Assembly (NCBI GenBank): GCA_036417435.1
Contig: CM070911.1
Location: 5,828,001 to 5,892,000, forward strand
Source of the DNA: Inia geoffrensis
Taxonomy: Eukaryota; Chordata; Mammalia; Artiodactyla; Iniidae
Reading direction: 5' to 3'
DNA length: 64,000 bases
Shown: in pieces, positions 1 through 11,497 of the stretch
How the letters are laid out: each line of letters opens with the position of its first letter
How positions within the stretch are numbered: position 1 is the stretch's first letter
Notes under the pieces: model-generated
What the model saw: the letters and a program-made list of their open reading frames with translations, nothing else
Databases searched by the model: none
What the model was told of the DNA's origin: nothing
Position numbers and translations under genes: made by a program

Positions 1-600
1 TGCACGTGGGGGTTGGGACCGTGAGCCTGTGGTATCTGCCGCTAAGGGGAGTCCTACGACACGGGGTTCGGTTTTAGAGTAAACGGCAAGACCACGGCCC
101 CGACCTGGAAAGCAGCTTCCCCCGACGCCGGCCAAGAGCACAGAGTGACTTGGACATACCGAGGACCACCCCACACGGTGACGGGCCCCCCGCCCAACCC
201 CGCTCACTGGTGTGCCCCTCCCCCTACAGCAATGGGCTGCCCCAGAGCCATCGTGAATCCCGGATGAGGCTCCGCGGCACTCAAAGGTCTCCCCAGGGAG
301 CTGGAGCAGGAAAGGAGGAAAGAGAGATGCTGCAGGGAAAAGAACAGGGCCTGCCCCGCATCCCTAAGGGGCCCTCAGTTCTGCCAGGAATGACGGGGGG
401 AGGCGGGCTGCGGAGGTCCTGCTGTAGCGTGAAACTACATTGAGACCTTGGGGCTCTGGGGCCTCAGGAAGCACAGTGACCTTCAGCAACTAGAATCTAC
501 TAGCTGTGTGACTGAACAAATACAAGACCAAATGACCATTTGCTGGGCATGAATTCAGAATTCATTTGTAAACACAGGTCTTTTTTTTTCAGATGAAGAG
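1..600. other. Left-edge stretch without a recognised gene
   Basis: Moderately GC-rich at first (1-450), then ordinary composition. The frame at 150-443 is open for 97 codons but begins at TTG and matches nothing I recognise, so I read it as chance. No transposon is identifiable by eye. Confidence 0.5.
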
Positions 601-610
601 GGAAACTAGA

Positions 611-775
611 AATTTATGGAGTTTAAGGTATGCCAGATTCTTTGCCCCGATTGTTTTACTGAATCCTTACAACAGCCCTATACATAGGCATTATTTTCAT
701 TTACCAATAAGAAAACAGGCTCAAAGATCTTGAATCAAAGCCTACGGTCACTCAGCTAAAAAGGGGAAGAGCCAA
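611..775 (-). mobile_element. MIR SINE fragment
   Basis: Reads as a reverse-strand MIR: 'aatccttacaacagccctat', then a cattattttcat block, then a gaaaacaggctcaaag block and 'ggtcactcagct'. These occur in the order expected of the MIR core and 3' half. It is strongly diverged, as expected of an ancient mammalian tRNA-derived SINE, and both ends are approximate. Confidence 0.7.
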
Positions 776-2430
776 CTAAAACCCAAACACGACCCAAATC
801 CAAAGTTCATCTTCAACATTACACGTGTTCAGATGACTCTAATTTTATCTGGAGAATGATCTTTATTATTCATAACACCCCACCTATATCTAAGGAGATT
901 TGAAACAGCTACCTCTATAAAAACCCTCTATAAAAACGTAGCTCAACGACCCACCCCTCATTTTCAAAGACAACAAAAATGTTGGGATTTTCCCCAAATG
1001 TATACGAAGATGAGAAGTCCAAGAAAGACCCAGAATCCCCAACTCCTCTGGCAATACTCCGTCTAAGCCAGGGCTGTCACCTCTGCTACTGAAACAATGG
1101 CCTTTTCAACTCAGGGCCAGGATTAGGGTACAGCAAGTGAGGCACCATGGAAGAAGGAGCCGGAATCTCGGTCATCAAGATACATGATTTTTAAGGCAAT
1201 GACTTTAAAAATAAAAATTAACCCCAAAATCCATCTTGAACAAAATATCCAAACATTTAAACAAAGGCAGGCTGCTGTGTGTTAGATTCTGTGGTTTCTA
1301 GCGGGCCATGGTTCCCACGTCCCCAGACCCACTACTGTGGCCGGGGCAGCCTTCAGCCCCGTGAGGGTTGATGTTGGGGCACAAACAGCCTGAGGAGTGA
1401 GAGGCTATCTATAGTCACGGTTTTCTGATATCAGAGCTTCTGTTCACTTGTTCTGCCTCGTTTGAAACATGGGAGGAGGTTTTGCTAAGTATATATGGCG
1501 TACCTATTCCTACTACTGCCTCAAGCCCCAGTGTGGCCCCCTCTCTCCAGCTGCTCAGTGTTTCTTGCGTCCAGAAAGCAGGGAGGAGACGGACAAGGAT
1601 GAGGACCTCCAATGGCATTAGTCAGCTCCCAGCCTCCCCGGGTCACCGGTGCCACTTGCTCAGGGCCAGTTGGCTAATCCCGTCCACGTAAATCCCACAC
1701 GAGCATGTCACTGCGGCACCCTTTCCAATGCCCCTCTCCTTGGGAGACACTGTAACTTTAAAACAACACTAACAGGCTTAGAACAGCCTTATTCCCCCAA
1801 AAGATGCCAAGTGTGTAGTGGAGAGCTGCCGTGGAAGATGCTACGTATCCACGGACACGCTGATAATGACTTTGACAATAATGGACAGGCTAGAATATAT
1901 TGCACTGGGTACCTGACAGTGTAAACAGGACTAGAAGACTGTGTCTTAAAAAGATTGCAAGAGCAATTAGCACTTCATTAATATGATATAAATGCTAATT
2001 TGTACAGAGCCCACTGGTTTTGCCCAACCGGTATCAGTGTTGTTTCAGAGAACACACCACCCGGATTCCCAGGAAGGTAGGAGAGGCTTCCCCTGGGGAC
2101 CCCCTTTGAAGGGGGTGCAGATCACAGTCATCACGGCTGCCCTGGGATCTCTGTTCAGCCTAGACTGTGCCCGCGTTCTCAGATGAAGGGCCTCCTGTGG
2201 CAATTCCATGAAGCCCACACTGCTCTGGGTTCCGAGGGGCGCCTGGTGACTGATTTCAAAGCTGTTGGCCACAGCAGGACGCGTGATGATAAAGTGTCCC
2301 GCTGAAGGGTAGGGCTGCACCACGTGCTGGGAGGGGACGGGGCTTCCGAGAACAGCTAAGATTCTCCACCGCAAACCAGCAGCTGGTAATGACCAAAGTG
2401 ATTGCCTTAAATAATTGATTTATTTATACC
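776..2430. other. Unannotated non-coding stretch
   Basis: No recognisable transposon or gene. It has an A/T-rich patch near 1190-1260 and a short repeated 'ctctataaaaac' near 913-940. Frames at 1482-1924 and 2045-2374 on both strands are short, overlap each other and look like chance. Confidence 0.4.
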
Positions 2431-2434
2431 GGTT

Positions 2435-2457
2435 AAAACCAAAACCAAAACCAAAAC
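2435..2457. repeat. (AAAACC)n simple repeat
   Basis: Four consecutive near-perfect copies of the hexamer aaaacc. Confidence 0.85.
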
Positions 2458-2731
2458 GCCATGGAGTGTTATGAATAATCTGAGATAAAATCGCACCATT
2501 TGGGAAGAAGAGATGCTCAGAAGCAGCCTGTGTCTGGCAACTCCCCAAGGGTGTGATTAGGGTATCACACATCAAAGGACGGTGGCAAAGGGGTTCACCC
2601 AGTAAATCATTTCATGTGATTCATTTTAAACATGGCCAATGAGAAAGATCCTCTAGAGAGTCCCACTGCCCCTTTTGATTACCACTAGTCCCGCTGGAAG
2701 AAGGAGGAGGAAAAATGGTGAAGGAATTTGT

Positions 2732-2742
2732 GGGGGGGGGGG
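2732..2742. repeat. Poly-G run (11 G)
   Basis: An uninterrupted run of 11 G, within otherwise unannotated sequence. Confidence 0.9.
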
Positions 2743-2845
2743 AACCTGAGAAGGGGCACCTCCCTGGGTGAAAAGAATGTCCCACTGTCCTCACCTCCAC
2801 CAGCAGGTACACTGGTCTACAGCACACGGTTAAAGATGCTCACCC

Positions 2846-2883
2846 TCACACACACACACACACGCACACGTGCAGACACACAG
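2846..2883. repeat. Imperfect (CA)n microsatellite
   Basis: Alternating CA with interruptions (cacgcacacgtgcagacaca), so it is probably less mutable than the pure CA tract at 21084. Confidence 0.85.
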
Positions 2884-3069
2884 CCCGTGCCAGCTCTGCC
2901 CCTCTTCAGGACTCCTCCTGGGTCTTCCTCAGCACGTCAGTGTTGCAAAATTATATTAAACTCATTCTAGAGACACAGGGGCAGCCATCCCTGTTCCCAC
3001 AGCGGCATTTCACTCATCCCCTGGTTGATCCACGATGCAGAAGAGGGACCCGCAAATCCAGTTGAATCC

Positions 3070-3330
3070 CAAAGGCGCACTGAGCACCTGGTGGGTGCAG
3101 ACACTGCCTCATCCCGTGGGGCAAAGACGGGATTCAGAGCAGGAGATGGACAGATCACACACGGCCACTCAAGGTCAGGGCGTGATGGAAAAGAACCAAG
3201 TCAACGGCAGAGAGGGCTTCCTGGAGGAAGTGCGATCTGAGCTGGTCTCCTTGAAGGAGAAGACAATTTCAACAGGAGTAAAGGGACAGAAGCCTTCCAG
3301 GGTGAAGGGAGGAGTGAGCAAAGGCACAAA
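3070..3330 (-). mobile_element. L2 LINE 3'-end fragment
   Basis: Contains 'gggcttcctggaggaagtg', followed by a gatctgagctggtctccttgaag-like block and 'gtgagcaaaggc'. These are the reverse-complement landmarks of the L2 3' region. The left part (gcactgagcacctggtgggt) fits the terminal L2/MIR-like segment. The overlapping 148-codon frame at 3035-3481 runs through this repeat and is not taken as a gene. Confidence 0.6.
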
Positions 3331-4127
3331 ACAGGTGACTCAAGGCTGGTGGTCCGAGCTCAAGTCTGGGGCCATCTTTCTTCAAACCAAGAGAGGCTGG
3401 AGTAGCAAACAGACAGACGAGGAAGCAGACCATTTGAAATGGGAACGACCTGGAAAATGCCAGCTATGGTGGCTAGACTGACATTTCCCAGACTCAGATC
3501 CCAGGATATATTCTTAACAGTCTGTGTCTTTTCTTAGAAAAAGTTAACATTTTCTGTTTTCACTGTGATCGTCCTCTTAAAAGAAGAGGCTTCTCTTTAC
3601 ATACTCCTGGTCACCTGGCGAATCCCCTAACAACCCAGCTCTGCCGCCTCTGTGTTTACGGCGGTGTGGGAATGTGGAGCTCTGCTTTCACAGATGCGGG
3701 CTGACCATACGCAAGTAATGAACTTGGGCTGAGAGAAAGATTGAATGACATCACCGAGCACTGCATGAACGAAAGTTTCACAGCAGTTCAAACAGAGGCC
3801 TCCAGCAGGAGGGCTGAGTCACCCCAAGCTGGGCAGTGATGCGGCCAAACTAACCAGGATCTGCCCGGCTGCCAGCACCGGGGCCCGTGTGCGTCAGCAA
3901 AGGATCAGCACACACACTTGAACTTTAGTGGATTTCAGTTTGGTTCACAGCTAATCCGGAAAACTGTTTTTGTTTTATAGAAATGTGGGAGCTACAAGCA
4001 TAAAAAGGTCGACTCCTAGCTGTGTTTGTACAAACAGGACTTGTTCAAAACAACACCCTGTGACCGAGGGGATTTTTTGGTCCTTTAAAAGGAATCACTA
4101 TATTTCTGGAGTTTGAAAAACACTGCC
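3331..4127. other. Unannotated non-coding stretch
   Basis: No gene or repeat is recognised. The composition is ordinary mammalian. Confidence 0.4.
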
Positions 4128-4225
4128 CCAGACCAGGAGCTCCCAGAGGGACAGGGCCCTGGTCTTACCATCCTTGAATCTCTGTTTCAAGCACGATGTC
4201 TGGTGTGAGGTAGGGGATTTGATAG
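4128..4225 (+). mobile_element. Possible L2 3'-end fragment
   Basis: 'gagctcccagagggacaggg' followed by 'ttgaatctctgtttcaagca' and 'gatgtctggtgtgaggtagg' resembles the L2 tail (a stop-rich gagctccttgagggcaggg block, then a tgcctggcacatagtagg block). It is short and diverged. Confidence 0.4.
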
Positions 4226-4740
4226 GAATTGGTTAAATCGGGGCGTGTGGCATCTGTTGAGAGCAGGGAAGGTAATTCCTTCCAGGGAAGACTGGTTCCC
4301 TGGTCTCCATTCTGTTGGCTGCAGCCGCTACCTGGCAGCCTCATGGCTCTCCTGGCCATGTGCCCTCAGAGACTCCCAGAAGGGGTGCCTGAACCTTGAT
4401 GGTTACCAGCTTCCCAAAGACCCAGAGGCATTCAAGGAAGAAGACCCATGTCACCTGCGGTCCCAAGAGGGGATGGATGCACCTAAACGAAGGACACCTG
4501 GAAAGGCCCTGTCCCGAAGATCATTGTGCAACAGCTGGAGACCGGCTGACATGATGTGGTCCTAACCGTAAGGGCTCATGTTCACATAGCTCTCACCGTG
4601 CTCCAGGCTCTGCTCCCAGGACTGAGCCACAGTCACCTAGGTGGCCAGTACTGCCCTCAGGACAGGCAAGCGAGGAGAGAACCCCCGCCTAGTCCCGTGC
4701 TTTGCTACCCAACACTCCGCACTGACACAGAGTAGAATAT

Positions 4741-5194
4741 CTGTGGTCCCCTGAGAAGCGGCCCCCCAAAATCCACATCCCCATCCCCAGAGCCTGCAAA
4801 CCTGTTACCTTATATGGGATTTTACAGCTGTGATCAAGGTAAGGATCTTGCAGTGGGGAGGTCACACTGCATCATCAGCATGGGCGTTATATACCATCAC
4901 AGTGTCGCTAGGAGAGAGGCAGAATGAGGCTTGACACGTGGCGGAGAAGAGGAAGCCACGTGACCACGGAGGCAGCGGTTGGAGTCATGTGTCCAGAGGC
5001 TACGGAACGCCAACAGTGACCAGAAGCTGAGACAGAGTCTCCCCCAGAGCCTTGTGAGGGAGAGCGGCCCTCAGACTTCAGCTGGTGATACGGCTTTCAG
5101 ACTCCCGCCCTCCAGAACTGACAGAGGATCAGTGTCTGTTGTTGTAGGTAAGCAGCTTGGCTCATTTGTCACAGCAGCAATAGGAAGTGAACAC
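4741..5194 (+). mobile_element. MLT1-type MaLR LTR
   Basis: Landmarks occur in order: cccccaaaatccacatcccc near the start; 'gttaccttatatgggatttt'; 'gtgatcaaggtaaggatctt'; 'ggagaagaggaagccacgtg'; 'cggaacgccaacagtgacca'; the 'gcctccagaactg' equivalent (ccctccagaactgacag); and 'gtctgttgttgtaggtaagc', ending in a cagcagcaataggaagtga-like tail. This is the MLT1 layout of the ERVL-MaLR class, probably a solo LTR. I could not find target duplications. The ~20% or greater divergence implies an old insertion. Confidence 0.75.
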
Positions 5195-6220
5195 ATCATC
5201 ATTAAACAGCCGTTCTCACAGCAGCACCATTCAAGCCCCAGGGCCACGCTTCTCCACGCCTTTGACCGTATGTCTTTGAGATCAAAGGTGGCTACACCCC
5301 AAGGTCAGGAAGGTCTAAGGGCTGCGTACTGATACCGCTTTGAGGTAAAGGAAAAGATGGGGCAGTGGAGACGATGAGGGGAGAGAAAAGCCAGGTTACT
5401 CTTGCTTTTCTACCCTTCCTCTCAAAGGCCTGCCTACAAGAGATCCCCAAAGTGCCAACTGTACATTTCTTGCTTCTCCCCCGGTTTCAACTCATGGTCC
5501 CAGAGGTATGCGCAACCAGCGTGGTATTTGCAACATTTGTACATGGTGACCGAGGAATACTCTGTAATAGTAAATGATTCATAATGCTCTTCTATTTGCA
5601 TATAGGTAGATATAGACAATATTCATAAAACATGATACCAGCTCCTTACTTGGGCAACCAAATGAATTTCGAATGCTAGAACTGTGAAGACTTTCATTTC
5701 TATTAAAAACCACAATGAGATTTTAATTTATTCTTCAAAAAGCAATTAAAGATTTCAGTTATATTAAAGTAATGTTGATGTTAATTGTCAAAATTATTAA
5801 TTATAATCTAGACTTTGATTTGAACAGGTAAGTTTAATTTGGAAGAACCTCAACTCTTGGAAAACCTATGTAAAAAATAACTTTAATATCTTAAATTTTA
5901 AGTTTTTTAAATTTATACCTTAACAAAAATGTATTCAAATTTTGTAGACTTTGAAAACATTGCATTTGTATTTTAATCACTGGTAATAGGACATGAATTT
6001 TTGTGGAAATCTTAAGTTGTCACAATATGATTAGTTTTTCTACTGAAGTTATGGCAAGAAAATTAAATTCCATGTAGAATAAACCATGATAATTTATGAG
6101 CTACGTAGGTATTTATCTTATTGCTCTTCCAAACATCACTGGCCCCTCAATAAAGCAGGAGGTCCAACATGCAGAAGAGGCCTCACCTGGGAGCGTCTGT
6201 TCAATACATGATTGTGGAGT
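5195..6220. other. Unannotated stretch, AT-rich from 5560 to 6110
   Basis: The first 350 bp is of mixed composition. From about 5560 the sequence is strongly AT-rich with no clear repeat family, no A-tail and no target duplications. No coding frame. Confidence 0.45.
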
Positions 6221-6224
6221 GAGT

Positions 6225-6261
6225 GAATGGATGACTGGCTGGATGAATGAATGAATGAATG
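6225..6261. repeat. (GAAT/GGAT)n simple repeat
   Basis: tggatgactggctggatgaa leading into four tandem gaat units. This may be the expanded tail of an L2-type element, which normally ends in gaatgaatgaa. Confidence 0.7.
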
Positions 6262-6440
6262 CTGGGACATTTATAAGGTGGGTAAAGCCAGACTGTAGAG
6301 GGCCTTGACCATCAGTCAGAAGGTTTAGCCAGGATGTGAGCAGGGGAGTGATGCTATGAGAACCATGTTGGGGGCATTCACTGAGCAGTAGGATACAAAT
6401 TAAGCTGGAATTAGGCAACATCAAAAATAATATAGTTAAC
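6262..6440. other. Diverged unclassified repeat-like segment
   Basis: 'gggccttgaccatcagtcag' followed by 'gagcaggggagtgatgctat' resembles a common old mammalian interspersed repeat whose family I cannot name with confidence. No coding potential. Confidence 0.3.
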
Positions 6441-6584
6441 TAAGTACTTTATATTTTCATTCTTTGACTTTTATTTTTCATTCTTTTTAAACTATGGCTA
6501 TTTCATGTAAAACCGTGGGTGGGAATGCCATGACCCCTTGGGTGGCGGGTGTTCAGCTTTCCTTAAGGGAGACCACTCATGGCG

Positions 6585-6760
6585 CTGGGGAAAGACCATG
6601 GACTTGGCGCTTCTCAGATCTGATTCGAATCCCAGCACCACCAGTTCACGTGGGATCCTGGCCTCAGTCTTAACTTCTCTGAACCTCAGTTTTTTCATCT
6701 GTGAAAGAGAGATAATATCACTTCCCCCATAAGATGGCTGTTACATTAGGATTAGCATGA
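6585..6760 (+). mobile_element. MIR SINE
   Basis: Forward MIR landmarks: 'gattcgaatcccagcacca' (the old tRNA B-box region), 'aacttctctgaacctcagtt', 'ttttcatctgtgaaagagag', then a gataatatcactt block and 'gttacattaggattagcatg'. It is nearly full length in its central part. Confidence 0.75.
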
Positions 6761-6894
6761 AAACACACTGATGACCAGCAAGAAGTGGGTCTCAGTGAGG
6801 GGCAGCCACTCTGATCATCAAGGAGCTAGAACCCATAGGCAGAGCGGTGTGTGCCTCCAATGCAGACCCTGGGCTCTAGACCCACCACCCCCTC

Positions 6895-7052
6895 CTGGGA
6901 GGGTGGGCCATGAACCAGCAGCACCTCCATTATCTGGGAGCTGGTTAGAAACCCAGGGTCTCAGCCTCTCCCCCAGGCCAACTAAATCAGAATCCACAGG
7001 CTACTCGGCCCCCCAAGAAACCTCCATATACAATAGAGTTTGAAACATTCTA
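6895..7052 (+). mobile_element. MER5A-like DNA transposon remnant (first of two)
   Basis: Order of landmarks: 'aaccagcagcacctccatta', 'tctgggagctggttagaaac', ccagggtctcagcct, 'aatcagaatccacaggc', and a terminal gagtttgaaacattc. This matches the MER5A non-autonomous hAT consensus, which ends in a tttgagaaccactg-like inverted repeat. Confidence 0.65.
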
Positions 7053-7235
7053 ATGGTTCAGTGTCAGCCCTGACCACACATTCAAATAACCTGAGGCTCT
7101 TTTAAACAACCAGTGCCTAAGCCCCACCGCAGACGCATTAATTCAGAATCCCTAAGAATGGGGTAGAGCCTGGGCCTTTAAAGAACCTACCCAGGTAACT
7201 GTAACCTCCAGCCAGGATCTGTATCAAAGCCTTTG
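7053..7235 (+). mobile_element. MER5A-like DNA transposon remnant (second of two)
   Basis: Directly follows the first: 'cattcaaataacctgaggct', 'gcctaagccccaccgcagac', attaattcagaatccc, 'gagcctgggcctttaaagaa', 'cctacccaggtaactgtaac'. It has the same order of blocks as MER5A, and is a separate diverged copy in the same orientation. Confidence 0.6.
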
Positions 7236-7637
7236 GGACAGAGCCTCCTTACGACTTCATGGGCTCTTGGCATTTTTGCCTCCATGGGCCCTTTCCTCCA
7301 TAAACTAATACGAAAAATTATATTTTGCTATGTGTTAATAAAAATGTAAATATGTTGATCTTATATATTAAGACATTTTCTTCAATCTAAAGCTTACTGT
7401 TTCAATTCTAATTCAAAAAAAAAAATGTTAAAACATTTCATAGGCCCCCAAAAGTGTGCCTCAGTCCCTGTCACTAATGGATAAATTGGCTCTCTTTGGG
7501 GTGTTATATAAAGGTAGAGGTTTTGACACAGTCAGTGAGGAAAGGAAGTCTCCATGGAGCTGCAAGGCTCATGGTTCAGTACGTGTGAGCTAACGGTCCA
7601 CAGACACTGATATCCTGATCCAGAGGAGAAGACGGAG
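7236..7637. other. Unannotated stretch with an A-run
   Basis: Contains an 11-A run near 7415 and AT-rich sequence. No recognised gene. Confidence 0.4.
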
Positions 7638-7680
7638 AGGAAAGAAGGGAGGGAGGAAAGAAGGGAGGGAGGGAGGGAAG
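7638..7680. repeat. (GGGA)n / GA-rich simple repeat
   Basis: aggaaagaagggagggagga followed by further gggagggaggga units. A purine-only tract on the + strand. Confidence 0.85.
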
Positions 7681-7762
7681 TTTAAATAAGAATGAAAGTC
7701 TAACCGAGTACAAGGGACAAAGAACAAGTCTCCACAGGCTGTCCACATATAACTGCAGCTTT

Positions 7763-9861
7763 TTTTTTTTTTGAATTTTTGAATTTTATTTTATTTACTT
7801 TTTGTACAGCAGGTTCTTATTAGTCATCCATTTTATACACGTCAGTGTATACAAGTCAATCCCAATCGCCCAATTCAGCACACCACCATCCCCACCCTGC
7901 TGCAGCTTTCCCCCCTTGGTGTCCATATGTTTGTTCTCTAAATCTGCGTCTCAACTTCTGCCCTGCAAACCGGTTCATCTGTACCATTTTTCTAGGTTCC
8001 ACATACATGCGTTAATATGCAACATTTGTTTTTCTCTTTCTGACTTACTTCACTCTGTATGACAGTCTCTAGATCCATCCACATCTCAACTAATGATTCC
8101 ATTTCATTCCTTTTCATGGCTGCGTAATATTCCATTGTATATGCGTACCATATCTTCTTCCTCCATTCATCTGTTGATAGACATTTAGGTTGCTTCCATG
8201 ACCTGGCTATTGTAAACAGAGCTACAATGAACATTGGGGTGCATGTGTCTTTTTGAATTATAGTTTTCTCTGAGTATATGCCAAGTAGTGGGATTGCTGG
8301 ATCATATGGTAATTCTATTTTTAGTTTTTAAGGAACCTCCATACTGTTCTCCATAGTGGCTATATCAATTTACATTCCCACCAACAGTGCAAGAGGGTTG
8401 CCTTTTCTCCACACCCTCTCCAGCATTTGTTGTTTGTGGATTTTCTGATGATGCCCATTCTAACTTGTGTGAGGTGATACCTCATTGTAGTTTTGATTTG
8501 CATTTCTCTAATAATTAGTGATGTTGAGCATCCTTTCATGTGTTTGTTGGCAGTCTGTATGTCTTCTTTGGAGAAATGCCCATTTAGGTCTTCTGCCCAT
8601 TTTTGGATTGGGTTGTTTGTTTCTTTAATATTGAGCTGCATAAGCTGTTCATATATTTTGGAGATTAATCCTTTGTCCATTGACTCGTTTGCAAATATTT
8701 TCTCCCATTCTGAGGGTTGTCTTTTCGTCTTGTTTATGGTTTCCTTTGCAGTGCAAAAGCTTTTAAGTTTCATTAGGTCCCATTTGTTTAGTTTTGGTTT
8801 TATTTCCATTACTCTAGGAGGTGGATCAAAAAAGATCTTGCTGTGATTTATGTCAAAGAGTGTTCTTCCTATGTTTTCCTCTAAGAGTTTTATAGTGTCT
8901 GGTCTTACATTTAGGTCTCGAATCCATTTTGAGTGTTAGGGAGTGGTCTCATTTCATTCTTTTACATGTAGCTATTCAGTTTTCCCAGCACCACTTATTG
9001 AAGAAACTGTCTTTTCTCGATTGTATATCCTTACCTCCTTTGTCATAGATTAGTTGGTCATAGGTGCGTGGGTTTATCTCTGGGCCTTCTATCTTGTTCC
9101 ACTGATCTGTTTCTGTTTTTGCGCCAGTACCATATTGTCTTGATTACTATAGCTTTGTAGTATAGCCTGAAGTCAGGGAGTCTGATTCCTCCAGTTCCGT
9201 TTTTTTCCCTCAAGACTGCTTTGGCTATTTGAGGTCTTTTGTGCTTCCACATAAATTTTAAGATTTTTTGTTCTAGTTCCGTAAAAAATGCCATTGGTAA
9301 ATTGATAGGGATTGCACTGAATCTGTAGATTGCTTTGGGTAGTATAGTCATTTTCACAATATTGATTCTTCCAATCCAAGAACATGGTATATCTCTCCAT
9401 CTGTTGGTATCATCTTTCATCAGTGTCTTATAGTTTTCTGCATACAGGCCTTTTGTCTCCCTAGGTAGGTTTATTCCTAGGTATTTTATTCTTTTTGTTG
9501 CAGTGGTAAATGGGAGTGTTTCCTTAATTTCTCTTTCAGATTTTTTATCATTAGTGTATAGGAATGCAAGAGATTTCTGTGCATTAATTTTGTATCCTGC
9601 AACTTTACAAATTCATTGATTAGCTCTAGTAGATTTCTGGTGGCACTTTTAGGATTCTCTATGTATAGTATCACGTCATCTGCAAACAGTGACAGTTTTA
9701 CTTCTTTTCCAATTTGTATTCCTTTTATTTCTTTTTCTTCTCTGATTGCCATGGCTAGGACTTCCAAAGTTATGTGGAATAATAGTGGTGAGAGTGGACA
9801 TCCTTGTCTTGTTCCTGATCTTAGAGGAAATGCTTTCAGTTTTTCTCCATTGAGAATGATG
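7763..9861 (-). mobile_element. 5'-truncated L1 LINE with perfect target duplication
   Basis: A reverse-strand L1 3' portion of about 2.1 kb. The poly-T at 7761-7772 is its A-tail, followed by the 3' UTR and then the last third of ORF2. It is flanked by an exact 14-bp direct repeat (ataactgcagcttt) at 7749-7762 and 9862-9875. This is the signature of L1 endonuclease-primed insertion. The minus-strand nick context, gtt|aaagctg, fits the TT/AAAA preference. Truncation occurred inside the reverse transcriptase domain. The intact duplication and moderate decay point to a fairly young, lineage-specific insertion compared with the other L1s here. Confidence 0.95.
7992..9861 (-). pseudogene. L1 ORF2 (reverse transcriptase) remnant
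   Basis: Degenerate C-terminal part of L1 ORF2p, which carries out target-primed reverse transcription. The frame at 9486-9861 holds the RT palm with the catalytic FADD motif (codons at 9675-9686), preceded by a [12 protein letters not shown] block. A frameshift follows near 9600. The frame at 9058-9420 continues with the [17 protein letters not shown] block. The frame at 8360-8809 holds the C-terminal Cys-rich segment ([15 protein letters not shown]). The frame at 7992-8234 holds the final residues (MEYYAAMKRNE..., WMDLETVI). The N-terminal endonuclease is absent through 5' truncation. With at least three frame breaks it cannot encode a working enzyme. Confidence 0.93.
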
Positions 9862-9875
9862 ATAACTGCAGCTTT

Positions 9876-11090
9876 AACACAGACATTTAATGCACACCTA
9901 CTCTTCACCCATTCATTCTTTTACTCATTATTTCTTTTATTTCTCCAATTGGCAACAGAGCCCTGAGTGTGTGCCAAACCCTGACAATTCACAGATGAGG
10001 ATGCTACCATTCCTTCCTCCCACTGGCCAAATGCTTGGGGCAGGCAACCCCATACCCTATTTATCCCATCACTTTCCCAAGAACATGAATGCAAGACTAT
10101 TTCCTAGAGTGACGAAACTTAAAGCAACATGACTAAAACAAAATCAGCTGGAAACATGTGAAAATGAAGGCACGTGAACGCTTCAGGTGTCCCCTTGTAA
10201 TTACAAGCTGTATGGCCTGACAGCTGCTCCCTGGGGAGGTTTCTTATAAATTCCTTTTATTATTAAAGACAAAATTCTGGCTTGAAAGGATTGGTTACCA
10301 AAAGCAGATCTTCACCAGTGGGAACCTCGAGTAAACTATGTCTACACTATAGTTTTTCAAACACAGAGAAGAGAGAGCCCGGGACCAAAGAAAGCATCCC
10401 TCAAAATGGAGGGTTCAAACCAGCAAAAATAAGAATTCTGCTTTCATGAGCACTTCCTAAAAGAAAAGGAAAGGGGGAGAAGAAAAGTGGGTTCAAAATT
10501 TGCAGTGAGGCTGAGTAATTAGAAATAGGGTACAACTGCTCAATGCACAAAAGAGCAGAGAGCTTGGATGTGAAAATTAAACATTTGAATGTGAAAGTTT
10601 CAAGTAAACAAAAGATTAATTGCTGTATGCACTGGTGTTTGCATTTAGAAAAAGAGACAACTACCATGCCTGCAGGCTTCTCTGTGATTTCCTGTGTAAA
10701 GGATAACTCTAAAGTTTGTGTGTTCCTTAATGAGATTTTTTTAATATGAAGAAATAAATGCAACTGGTAACAATTCAACTTATGACGCCTTACCAGACCA
10801 ACACATTAACCACTGCTGAAACTCTAAAGTGTGTTTGAATCTAAGGTCAAACATTTGGTGCATTTATGCTTGGCATATTCAACATGCTTTATAAATAATG
10901 ATTAATGCTCATTAAATTGCTATAAAATATTCTTCCATCCACTATATCAATAAGAGATCTAGAAGCATCAGAGAGGGAATCTGTCAGAACAGCGCCTGGA
11001 AATCTCAATTCTCAGAAGTCATTCCCACACTGATGAGGCCACTGGGAAGGGCAAGGCAGACCGTCTAACTCTGTGATCCCAGAACTATAA
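9876..11090. other. Unannotated non-coding stretch
   Basis: No recognisable repeat or gene. Short frames on both strands (10401-10778 minus, 10543-10749 plus) overlap each other and show no recognisable domain. Confidence 0.4.
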
Positions 11091-11092
11091 TG

Positions 11093-11131
11093 GTGCCTGG
11101 CACGGGGTGGGCATTCAATAAATACATATGG
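11093..11131 (+). mobile_element. Short MIR/L2 tail fragment
   Basis: 'gtgcctggcacggggtgggc' followed by attcaataaatac is the 3'-terminal motif shared by MIR and L2. It is too short to assign to one family. Confidence 0.4.
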
Positions 11132-11429
11132 AAGGAAGGGATGGGGGGATGGTGGGTGGGACCGGACAGGGCAGATATGGAGTTGGTGGGGTGCCAGGTG
11201 TCCTGTCTCAATAAATTATTCCTAGATCTTTCTTAAGGTAAATAGTAGAGAATAGCACGGTTTTGTTTATTAGTTTGATGGTGAGAATTAAAGGATTGGT
11301 TGTATGTTTGAAAAAACAAAAATCTTAAGAGAATATTACATTCTATGAAACACAAAGGCTAATGTACCAGGTGCTTCAAATCTTGTTTTGCTCTATCTTT
11401 AGCTGTCAAGTCTCAGCCACTTCTGTTAT

Positions 11430-11497
11430 TTTTTTTAAGCTTTTGTTAAGCTTAGTTAATTTTTTAAGCTTAGTTGATTTTTTTAAGCTTAGTTGCA
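11430..11497. repeat. AAGCTT-bearing tandem array in an L1 tail
   Basis: AAGCTT occurs at 11437, 11448, 11466 and 11485, each flanked by T runs and (for the last three) followed by agtt. This is a degenerate tandem array of an 11-19 bp unit that replaces the usual plain A-tail of this minus-strand L1. Confidence 0.85.
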
